A stretch of DNA of 38,127 bases from CAYPXN01 sp964470915 (GTDB lineage Bacteria > UBA10199 > JADFYH01): NCBI GenBank assembly GCA_964470915.1, contig CAYYEM010000013.1, positions 1 through 38,127 on the forward strand. The letters run 5' to 3'. Each line of letters opens with the position of its first letter. Within the stretch, counting starts at the first letter, position 1. Position numbers and translations under genes: made by a program. Shown here in pieces: positions 32,301 through 38,127 of the stretch. The notes below the pieces were generated by a model. It had not been told where the DNA came from, did not search any database, and saw nothing but the letters and a program-made list of their open reading frames with translations.

Positions 32301-34362
32301 CATAATTTGCAAGACGGTAATAAATGGGAGCTTCATAAGCATAGAGCCAGGAAAAATCTTGCGATGTTTTGAGGAAGGGTTCCAGTTGAAGACATAATTC
32401 TAGGGCTTGAAGGTCCTTTCTATTTTGGTAGAACCATTCAATGGCTTTAAATCCCCAGGAAATAGCGAGCTCCGTTTTTTTCAAGGCAAGGGCGTGAATA
32501 CTGATCAGCCATGCATTTATAGACACTGTTGGACTTGTAGATTTATTTAATAAGAAGTCGAGCCACTTCTGATGTGTTTTTATTTTGAGAGGGGCAGGGA
32601 TATTTTCTTCATAAATCCTTTTGAGTCCAGCCTGTTTGAGTAAAAGACTTTTCGAAAAAAGAGGCGAATCTAGAAGTAGACCTTTTTGCTCCAGCTCATG
32701 CAGAGCCTTTTCATAAAGTTCCAAATTATTACTAAATATTTGTGAAGCTTCGAAATTAGAAATATCCATGGGCGATAGAACGATTATGGAAAGCAGTATG
32801 AGGGCAGCTTCTGATAAATTAGCGATTTTATTTTTGGCGCTCTCTTCAAATCCTTTTAAAGGTCCGATATTTGTGAAGTTATAAACTTCTTCACCCTTTT
32901 GAAAATATTCGCGCAGAATTTCGAGAGCGAGTGATATTCTTCCGCCTGATAATTGGGTGATTTTAGTAGTATTTTCAGAAGTTAAAGAAGAATCCTTAAA
33001 ATTTTGAGAGATCATTTGACTTATTTCATTGAGAGAAAAATCGCTCAGGGCAAGCACATGAGAATTATTCGAAGATTGAATATATTCCAGAAGCTGTTTT
33101 AATTTTTCAGAAACCTGATCTGAAGAATATTCAAATATACAAATAGTTTTTGGAGAAAAGCGAAAAAGCATTCTTAAGAAAAGTTGAAGATCATCTAAAG
33201 CTTGCTCGCTCCAAAGATGTAAGTCGCTGAATGTGAAAATTCGATTTGAAATTTGATTGAATTGAAGAACTTGCTTGATAATTTCGAGGGTGGTTTCACT
33301 TTTTGAAAACAAAGCGCTCCCAAGCTGTTTTGCAAGAGAAGATAAAAAATCATGAGACTTCTGCGCAGAAATTGAAAGAAAAGTCATTCCCTCTAATTGT
33401 AATTTCCATTTTATTTCTTCCAAAAATCGACTTCTTCCCACCCCCGTGGGTCCTGAAATTTGAATGAATAGAGGAGAGGAAAAATTGGAATGAAGTGTCT
33501 GAAGAATTTCTACACTTTCTTTTTCTCGATTAAACCAAGGAGGTTTTTGGAGAAGATCTGCGAGAATATCTTCTTGTAAGATTTCGTAGGGGCTTTCGAT
33601 ATGCTCATTGATATATTTGATCGCAACTAAAGCTGAGCCGGGCCTTTGTGAGGGATTCAATTCGATGAGTTGATCAATGAGATTACACAAAAATTCTGGT
33701 AAATAATTTTGAAAACTTTTGAGAGCTTTTGGATGCTCAATATTTTGAAGTTGTGAAAGTGGTTTGACATAGGGCAATTTTCCTGTGATGAGTTCATAAA
33801 AAATCACCCCTACTGAAAATAGATCACTTTGGTAAGAAAATTCTCCGCTATAAGCTTCGGGAGCCAAATAAGCCCAGGTGCCTTTTGCGAGATCAGAATT
33901 TTTATCTTCCAAACTTTGAGCGAGTCCGAAGTCTAAAATCTTGATCTGATTATTTTCATCGAGAATCAGATTTTCAGGTTTTAAATCGTGATGGAGAATT
34001 TTTCGTGCGTGGAGATAAGAGATGCCTTGAAGAACTTGAACTAAAAGATCTACGATAATCTTTTCAGAAATATTGTGTTTGAGATTCTTAAGTGACTGAC
34101 CTTTCACATATTCCATGGTGAAAAATCCAGGAGCTTCTTCAAAATAATCATAAATTTGTATAAGAACAGGATGGTTCAATTGAGAAAGAAGTTTTACCTC
34201 ATTTTTAAGGAGCCTTTTCAGTTGAGGGGAATGTATTGTTTTAAGTGCGATTTCTTTCTGGTTTTCAAGGTCTAAAGCAAGAAAAACCTGCCCCAGGTTT
34301 CCTTCTCCTAAAAGTTTGATAGGCTTAAATCGTTTTGCAAGCAGATCATTTTTTTGATGCAT
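29323..34362 (-). CDS. Ser/Thr kinase-AAA-TPR-GAF-sigma-54 activator hybrid regulator
   Basis: 1679 residues. Protein kinase domain (about 12-255): K41, HHDLKPENL (Asp126, with His in place of Arg of the HRD motif), DFG 144-146, APE 167-169. AAA_16-like ATPase (about 270-620): P-loop GPTGVGRS at 304-311 has Arg in the usual Lys position. TPR-like helices (about 620-1100). GAF domain (about 1170-1310), then a coiled coil. Sigma-54 AAA+ domain: Walker A GESGTGKE at 1385-1392, GAFTHA at 1432-1437 in place of GAFTGA, Walker B FLDE near 1456, and FRQDLFFR with the arginine finger. Fis-type HTH at about 1631-1664. It likely senses through GAF or TPR input and activates sigma-54 promoters. Similar hybrids occur in myxobacteria. 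Confidence 0.9.
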   Translation of the reverse strand: MHQKNDLLAKRFKPIKLLGEGNLGQVFLALDLENQKEIALKTIHSPQLKRLLKNEVKLLSQLNHPVLIQIYDYFEEAPGFFTMEYVKGQSLKNLKHNISEKIIVDLLVQVLQGISYLHARKILHHDLKPENLILDENNQIKILDFGLAQSLEDKNSDLAKGTWAYLAPEAYSGEFSYQSDLFSVGVIFYELITGKLPYVKPLSQLQNIEHPKALKSFQNYLPEFLCNLIDQLIELNPSQRPGSALVAIKYINEHIESPYEILQEDILADLLQKPPWFNREKESVEILQTLHSNFSSPLFIQISGPTGVGRSRFLEEIKWKLQLEGMTFLSISAQKSHDFLSSLAKQLGSALFSKSETTLEIIKQVLQFNQISNRIFTFSDLHLWSEQALDDLQLFLRMLFRFSPKTICIFEYSSDQVSEKLKQLLEYIQSSNNSHVLALSDFSLNEISQMISQNFKDSSLTSENTTKITQLSGGRISLALEILREYFQKGEEVYNFTNIGPLKGFEESAKNKIANLSEAALILLSIIVLSPMDISNFEASQIFSNNLELYEKALHELEQKGLLLDSPLFSKSLLLKQAGLKRIYEENIPAPLKIKTHQKWLDFLLNKSTSPTVSINAWLISIHALALKKTELAISWGFKAIEWFYQNRKDLQALELCLQLEPFLKTSQDFSWLYAYEAPIYYRLANYESAEKAYDLWFKYREKKPGDVQSVKHFFYTGLVSFSANQTDKAEQKLRACIKIGNIEEPIHLTYLTRAHSLLASLAQKRQDIPKAKHHLQEALKLAKGDNLLLGEIEQQLGDLSQASLQFEEAKFYFQNAEQYFKNSRSAQAEAIAANCLAMLMRDSSNLFLASQKSQQALDLSRRGGEILQQARYEENLALIKLDQGFISEAKEHFENSQDVLEQYGDENDQLLLTLHHSNFALQLGNFSKYDRLLEKNIDLFNKHSDWKIHLNLLQAESSYIQKKYSQSLECFENCAEQALPQIYYLTSLLGMIRSKFHLGIELGNEKEKALELLHPLSSPPFEAWKIILSLSSPGNIKAFRERECLHLLKTISNIENPFVRIDQYSILALFFQRNRLSNLAQRLWESQKIELQKIYNLLPEEYKMDFEKNRSISSLDESLKEILPQSENLESRNNQSLSSKKSAQISEQRFRQYAEINRQIAQKTNLNEILERVMDAAIEITGAERGFILLKTEEDSKSPFAGYAVHTARHINHRSLNEHEIQFSSTAVKQAIEQGNYLLTDNAQMDTRFQLKGSVSQYNLKAILVVPLELQGEILGAIYLDHRYQQGCFSEEDVILLNAFASQATLAIQKIKMLEDLNKAKLQLEEKVESQAKRIEVLSEKITSMRDELKYGYDEIIGQSPAMMQVFQILDHVTETSIPVWVFGESGTGKELIARSLHFNSPRKEANFVSENVSAIPETLLESELFGHKKGAFTHADRDRVGLFEQANGGTLFLDEIADMSLAMQAKLLRVLQENEIRPVGSSKKVKIDVRLVTASNRDLQNMVQEGSFRQDLFFRINGLTIKLPPLRERKDDIPLLVNYLIQKISKTFNLALSDITNESLQILIQYNWPGNIRELEGVIRNALLFAKGNPITPDKLGTLQSIPLSSTKSIKTSSSTGKVAAEEESAERQIILDALKRHQLSKENVAKELDISLRSLYTRMDKLGIPKKKTVLMKYIN

Positions 34363-34549
34363 GATGTTTTTGAGAATTTTGAATCTATAAAGCTAATATA
34401 AGATTATATATCTTTTAAAAATTTCAAACAAATCTAAATTTTCAAATTATATTTAAGTTGCAAAAAATGCTAAAAGTACATCTTTTAAAAATGGAGTATT
34501 TTAAATATTCAATTAAAATCAGATGCTTAGTGAGTTTTTGTATGATGGT

Positions 34550-35620
34550 CTAGTTTGCAGTTTCTTGTTTCAAAGCTTCACTTTGATAGTGTGTGCGGAG
34601 AGCTTGAATTACTTCATCTAAACTACCATTCATCACAGCATCTAATTGATGGAGAGTCAGGCCGATACGATGGTCGGTCACTCGGCTTTGCGGAAAGTTG
34701 TAGGTGCGAACTTTTTCGCTGCGATCGCCGCTGCCTATTTGAGAGCGGCGGGAGTCTGAAATTTCTTTATCTCTTTTTTCTCTTTCAACCTCAAACAGGC
34801 GTGCTTTCAAAACATTCATCGCTCTGGCTTTATTTTTATGTTGAGATTTTTGATCTTTACAAATGACCACAGTGTTGGTGGGTAAGTGAGTGATTCGGAC
34901 CGCAGAGTCTGTGGTATTAACACTTTGTCCACCGGGGCCTGAGGCGCGCATCACATCGATCCGTAAATCTTTTTCTTGAATATTGATTTCCACGTCATCC
35001 ACTTCCGGTAAAACTGCCACGGTGACCGCAGAGGTGTGAATGCGTCCTTGGGCTTCTGTTTTAGGAACCCGTTGCACTCGATGAACACCGCTTTCATATT
35101 TTAAATCACTATAAACATTCTCACCCGAAATTTGTGCGACGACTTCTTTGATTCCCCCTACACCCGTATCGCTCATATCGATAATTTCGACACGCCAACC
35201 TTTTCTTTCAGCGTAGCGGCTGTACATGCGAAAGAGTTCTGCAGCAAAAAGACCGGCTTCATCTCCGCCAGTGCCAGCACGAATTTCAAGAAAGATATTT
35301 TTGTCATCGTTGGGATCTTTGGGAAGCAGATGAATTTTGAGAGCTTGTTCAATTTTTGTTTTTTCAGCTTCCCAACGGGTCAGTTCTTCTTTGGCCATGC
35401 TACGCATTTCTTCGTCATTTTCATTTAAGAGTGCCTTATTGTCTTCCACTTGTTTGGAAGCATTTTTATAAGAGCGATAACATTCGATGAGAGGTGAGAG
35501 GGCCGCATGTTCCTTTGCGAGCACTTGGAATTCTTTGGGATTTTGCATCACCGTAGGATCGGAGAGCTTGGCTGTAAGATCTTCAAATTTTTTTTCGACG
35601 GTATCGAGTTTAGTGAACAT
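34550..35620 (-). CDS. prfA: Peptide chain release factor 1
   Basis: 356-residue RF1, which reads UAA and UAG and releases the peptide on the ribosome. GGQ lies in RASGPGGQSVNTTDSAVRIT; its Gln is methylated by PrmC, encoded 8 kb away on the same strand. The stop-codon recognition block has RVQRVPKTEAQGRIHTSAVT. The N-terminal helix begins MFTKLDTVEKKFEDLTAKLSD, as in other RF1s, so the ATG is right. It lies directly downstream of rpmE, and its ribosome-binding region overlaps a hairpin with a T run ending at the ATG. Confidence 0.97.
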   Translation of the reverse strand: MFTKLDTVEKKFEDLTAKLSDPTVMQNPKEFQVLAKEHAALSPLIECYRSYKNASKQVEDNKALLNENDEEMRSMAKEELTRWEAEKTKIEQALKIHLLPKDPNDDKNIFLEIRAGTGGDEAGLFAAELFRMYSRYAERKGWRVEIIDMSDTGVGGIKEVVAQISGENVYSDLKYESGVHRVQRVPKTEAQGRIHTSAVTVAVLPEVDDVEINIQEKDLRIDVMRASGPGGQSVNTTDSAVRITHLPTNTVVICKDQKSQHKNKARAMNVLKARLFEVEREKRDKEISDSRRSQIGSGDRSEKVRTYNFPQSRVTDHRIGLTLHQLDAVMNGSLDEVIQALRTHYQSEALKQETAN

Positions 35621-35659
35621 AAAAAAACCCGTCGGGCGAATATTGGCACGACAGGTTTT
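35621..35659 (-). terminator. Hairpin and U run between rpmE and prfA
   Basis: Minus-strand AAAACCTGTCGTGC and GCCCGACGGGTTTT form a 12- to 13-bp stem with one mismatch, followed by seven T's that touch the prfA ATG. It has the form of an intrinsic terminator or attenuator, and it also hides the only possible prfA ribosome-binding sequence. Confidence 0.75.
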
Positions 35660-35674
35660 GAAATTTTAAAAACG

Positions 35675-35908
35675 CTAGTTTTTTTTCTTTTTAGCGGCTT
35701 GAGCTGCTGCAGCTTTTTCGTATTTTTTATTGAAGCGTTCAATGCGTCCTTCGGTGTCGAGCAATTTGTGTTTGCCCGTAAAGAAAGGATGGCATTTAGA
35801 ACAAATGTCTACGGTAATGGAGGCTTGGGTAGAAATAGTTTTGAAGGTATTTCCGCAGGCGCAGACCACATTGATTTCGTGAATTTGAGGATGAATATTG
35901 GCTTTCAT
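35675..35908 (-). CDS. rpmE: 50S ribosomal protein L31
   Basis: 77-residue L31 of the zinc-binding (C+) type: C16-x-C18 and C36-x2-C39 form the ribbon, with MKANIHPQIHEI at the start and a long basic tail ending KKKKN. The C-terminal Ala/Lys extension is longer than in E. coli. AAGGA lies upstream of the ATG. First gene of a likely rpmE-prfA unit, with a hairpin between the two. Confidence 0.96.
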   Translation of the reverse strand: MKANIHPQIHEINVVCACGNTFKTISTQASITVDICSKCHPFFTGKHKLLDTEGRIERFNKKYEKAAAAQAAKKKKN

Positions 35909-35968
35909 AAGTAAATCCTTTTTAAATGAATTTGGGCTTATAGCTAAGGGCTTGTTTTATGGCAAGAT

Positions 35969-36268
35969 TTATTTCTTCTTCCCTGAGTAGAGCCCTTGGT
36001 CCGGACTTGAGGGTCGATCTAGTACATCTTCAAGCACTTTTGATAAATCTTCTGCACTCGCTTGAGGTTTAGTGGGCTGTGTTTTGGATTGAAAATCTTT
36101 TAATTCTTTTTGGGTGTCCATACCCACGAATCCTCCCCTCCCATTGTTAAATTTAGAAGGAGTTCGAGTTTCTTCTTTGTGGGAATTGACCCACTTTTTA
36201 AATTTAGGGCCAAATCTCTCTTGGAAAGATTTCCATTTTACTTTTAAATGATCTAAAAAACGCATCAT
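35969..36268 (-). CDS. Hypothetical small basic protein
   Basis: 99 residues from ATG 36268 (98 from the adjacent ATG 36265). Residues 1-30 are basic and aromatic (MRFLDHLKVKWKSFQERFGP), followed by a polar, likely disordered stretch ending PSSPDQGLYSGKKK. No family is recognised and there is no signal peptide. There is no Shine-Dalgarno. A near-consensus promoter in the end of radA would start the mRNA at the second ATG, so a leaderless transcript is possible. It lies between radA and rpmE. Confidence 0.55.
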   Translation of the reverse strand: MMRFLDHLKVKWKSFQERFGPKFKKWVNSHKEETRTPSKFNNGRGGFVGMDTQKELKDFQSKTQPTKPQASAEDLSKVLEDVLDRPSSPDQGLYSGKKK

Positions 36269-36271
36269 AAC

Positions 36272-36300
36272 ATTATATAATAATATCAACTGCTTGTGAA
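36272..36300 (-). promoter_or_regulatory. Sigma-70 promoter inside the 3' end of radA
   Basis: On the minus strand TTCACA (36295-36300, 5 of 6 consensus) and TATAAT (36272-36277, 6 of 6) are separated by 17 bp. The seventh base after TATAAT is the A of the ATG at 36265. Confidence 0.7.
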
Positions 36301-37640
36301 ATATTCTTCAGGGCTATAAATTCTAAATGCCCTTTGCTTTTAGGAGCTTTGGCTTTTTCAGAGTAAAAGACTTTGGAAAAGCCTAAACGCTCAATTTCAG
36401 CGAGTCGAAGATCCATCTGACTTGCAGGTCTAACCTCACCAGAAAGACCTACTTCTCCAATGAAAACACTGCCTTTGGGAATAGGTTTGGAGCGATGGGA
36501 AGATGCCAGAGCTGCAATTAATCCCAAGTCAGCTCCAGGTTCGGTGAGTTTGAGTCCTCCAACAACATTCACAAAAATATCCTGACCAGCAAAGGACAGT
36601 CCCACAATCTTCTCCAGAATAGCAACTAATAAAGCAAGTCGGTTAGGATCAATTCCTAAAGAAACACGGCGTGGATTTCCAAAATTAGAGGCGGTCACTA
36701 AGACCTGAACTTCAACTAAAAAGGGTCGTGTGCCTTCGAGAGAAGAGACCACGACCGAACCTGCAGCGCTTTCGGCATTGTCTGATAGAAAAAGAGCGGA
36801 TGGGTTTTTGACTGGCAATAAACCTTCAGCGGCCATTTCAAATACACCGACTTCATTCGTAGAACCAAAGCGATTTTTATAGGTGCGGAGTAGGCGAAAG
36901 GCTTGTCCCTTTTCTCCTTCAAAGTAAAGGACGGTGTCTACCAAATGCTCTAATACTTTGGGTCCAGCGATCATGCCTTCTTTGGTCATGTGTCCTACAA
37001 GCCAAGTCGATATGTTTCGACTTTTGGTGAGGTATAAAAGTTTGCCAGTACATTCTCTTACCTGAGTGAGAGAGCCAGGGGCGGATTCAAACTCAGGGAG
37101 GAAAACAGTTTGGATTGAATCAACAATGATGAGTTTAGGTTTAAGTTTGTCAACGGCTTGTAAGGCTTTCTGTAAATTGTTTTCTGAAATCACATAAAGA
37201 TTTTCAGACCGAATCGCTAAGCGATCAGCACGTAATTTGATTTGGGCTGCGGATTCTTCACCTGAAATATAGAGGACGGGACCTTTTTGCGAAACTGCTC
37301 CAAGCATTTGTAGCATCAGAGTGGATTTGCCGACGCCAGGATCTCCTCCTAACAAGGTCAAAGAACCTGGAACGATGCCTCCACCCAGCAATCGGTCGAG
37401 CTCTTCATTGCCCGATTCAAAACGAATGACACTTTGTTCTTTAATTTCATGAAGAGGGGTGGCTTCACCACTCAGTGTATAAAAAGTGTCTCCTGAATAA
37501 CGATCGGCTACTTTGGGATTTGAATTAAAGGTCTCTTCAGCAAAAGTATTCCATTGATTGCAGTCTGGACATTTGCCCAGCCACTTCGCTGATTGATAGC
37601 CACAATTTTGACAAGCAAAAATGCTTTTGGATTTTGACAT
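36273..37640 (-). CDS. radA: DNA repair protein RadA (Sms)
   Basis: 455-residue RecA-like ATPase that helps process recombination branches. Zn ribbon C10-x2-C13-x10-C24-x2-C27, Walker A GGDPGVGKST, the RadA-specific KNRFG followed by STNEVGVFEM, and a C-terminal Lon-protease-like domain (VNVVGGLKLTEPGADLGLI, GEVGLSGEVRP) without a proteolytic role. Length is normal. It is divergent from hemE. The last 30 bp hold the promoter of the next small gene. Confidence 0.96.
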   Translation of the reverse strand: MSKSKSIFACQNCGYQSAKWLGKCPDCNQWNTFAEETFNSNPKVADRYSGDTFYTLSGEATPLHEIKEQSVIRFESGNEELDRLLGGGIVPGSLTLLGGDPGVGKSTLMLQMLGAVSQKGPVLYISGEESAAQIKLRADRLAIRSENLYVISENNLQKALQAVDKLKPKLIIVDSIQTVFLPEFESAPGSLTQVRECTGKLLYLTKSRNISTWLVGHMTKEGMIAGPKVLEHLVDTVLYFEGEKGQAFRLLRTYKNRFGSTNEVGVFEMAAEGLLPVKNPSALFLSDNAESAAGSVVVSSLEGTRPFLVEVQVLVTASNFGNPRRVSLGIDPNRLALLVAILEKIVGLSFAGQDIFVNVVGGLKLTEPGADLGLIAALASSHRSKPIPKGSVFIGEVGLSGEVRPASQMDLRLAEIERLGFSKVFYSEKAKAPKSKGHLEFIALKNISQAVDIII

Positions 37641-37728
37641 GGAGTAATGCTGTTATACCCAAAAGATGTTGGAGATCTCAATTTAAATCCCATTGAAATC
37701 CTTATCACTTCGTTTTAAGCCTCTCTTC

Positions 37729-38127
37729 ATGAAGAAAACAAAAGATAATCGGCCTTTATTTATCCGTGCCTGTTTTGGAGAAAAAACAGAAAGAGCTCCT
37801 GTTTGGATTATGCGTCAGGCAGGAAGATATTTACCGGAATACCGGGCTGTTCGAGCGACAACCACTTTTTTAGGACTTTGTAAAACTCCAGAGCTTGCTG
37901 CCGAAGTCACTTTGCAACCCGTAGATTTAGTGGGTGTGGATGCTGCTATCATTTTTTCGGATATTCTCATTGTGCCCGAAGCGATGGGACAAACTCTCAC
38001 GGTGGAAGAAAAACAAGGACCCCGTCTTTTTCCTATCATTCAGACGGCAGCAGATGTGAGGAAACTCAAAAAACCAAAACCTGAAAAAGCTTATGCCTTT
38101 TTAGGAAAAGCCTTGAAGTTGGTACGA
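37729..38127 (+). CDS. hemE: Uroporphyrinogen decarboxylase, 5' part
   Basis: The first 133 codons of HemE, which removes four carboxyls from uroporphyrinogen III in haem synthesis. The signatures PVWIMRQAGRYLPEYR (RQAGR carries the substrate-binding Arg) and IIFSDILIVPEAMG (catalytic Asp) are intact. It is cut by the window edge. The ATG at 37729 follows a CT-rich tract with no clear Shine-Dalgarno. Confidence 0.96.
   Translation, partial: MKKTKDNRPLFIRACFGEKTERAPVWIMRQAGRYLPEYRAVRATTTFLGLCKTPELAAEVTLQPVDLVGVDAAIIFSDILIVPEAMGQTLTVEEKQGPRLFPIIQTAADVRKLKKPKPEKAYAFLGKALKLVR

Noticed and set aside
34363..34549. Sigma-54 promoter upstream of the giant regulator
   Set aside because: The best candidate (TTAGCATTTTTTGCA on the minus strand) has the wrong spacing between the GG-like and GC elements.

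Overview
This is a 38-kb chromosomal segment of a low-GC Gram-negative bacterium. It carries signal-peptide lipoproteins, MurA, and large exported proteins with a C-terminal membrane tail. Several traits point to a deltaproteobacterial-type lineage (the broad Myxococcota/Bdellovibrionota neighbourhood) rather than an enteric one. These are cysteine-rich 'CDDGNTTSGDGC' repeat proteins, a giant Ser/Thr-kinase/AAA/TPR/GAF/sigma-54 hybrid regulator, and rpmE-prfA with a prmC-murA-hisD operon. This placement is inference. A run of exactly 100 N at 27244-27343 is a scaffold gap, so the window comes from a draft or metagenome-assembled genome, and linkage across the gap is only as good as the scaffolding.

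Layout. 1-13,440 is mostly metabolism and maintenance: the tail of an unknown gene, leucyl aminopeptidase, a crotonase-fold protein without the two canonical glutamates, a 972-residue glycine-rich surface protein, a redoxin/aldehyde dehydrogenase pair, a SNF2-family helicase with an M20 peptidase, an Hsp20 chaperone and a HAD phosphatase. 13,476-20,006 holds an unknown protein, malic enzyme, three tRNA genes (Ser-UGA, Ser-GCU, Arg-ACG), another unknown protein, a HigB/HigA-type toxin-antitoxin pair with a clear palindromic operator, a SAM hydrolase (DUF62) and a glycine-zipper membrane protein. 20,212-23,409 encodes two tandem paralogues built of disulfide-rich repeats plus a Calx-beta-like domain. 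23,412-26,933 is a prmC-murA-hisD operon with a compound palindromic element between prmC and murA. 26,936-29,317 is an accessory stretch of small exported proteins around the assembly gap. 29,323-34,362 is one 1679-codon regulator. 34,550-38,127 returns to core genes: prfA, rpmE, a small unknown gene, radA and the start of hemE.

The strongest theme is a set of four exported proteins (2574-5492, 20212-22161, 22207-23409, 27917-28390). They share a C-terminal tail of Gly-Gly-Cys, a short polar stretch, one hydrophobic helix and a basic end. It resembles the MYXO-CTERM/Synerg-CTERM class of protein-sorting signals. The tandem paralogues are 100% identical over 113 bp covering this tail although the DNA before it has diverged. 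A decayed copy of the same coding sequence appears in an intergenic region near 28,480-28,551. No sorting protease is visible in the window.

Other structures worth checking: a 12-bp perfect inverted repeat enclosing tRNA-Arg; a near-consensus promoter inside the end of radA whose predicted start falls on an ATG (leaderless mRNA candidate); a terminator-like hairpin that overlaps the prfA ribosome-binding region; and a GAFTHA variant of the sigma-54 contact loop in the large regulator.
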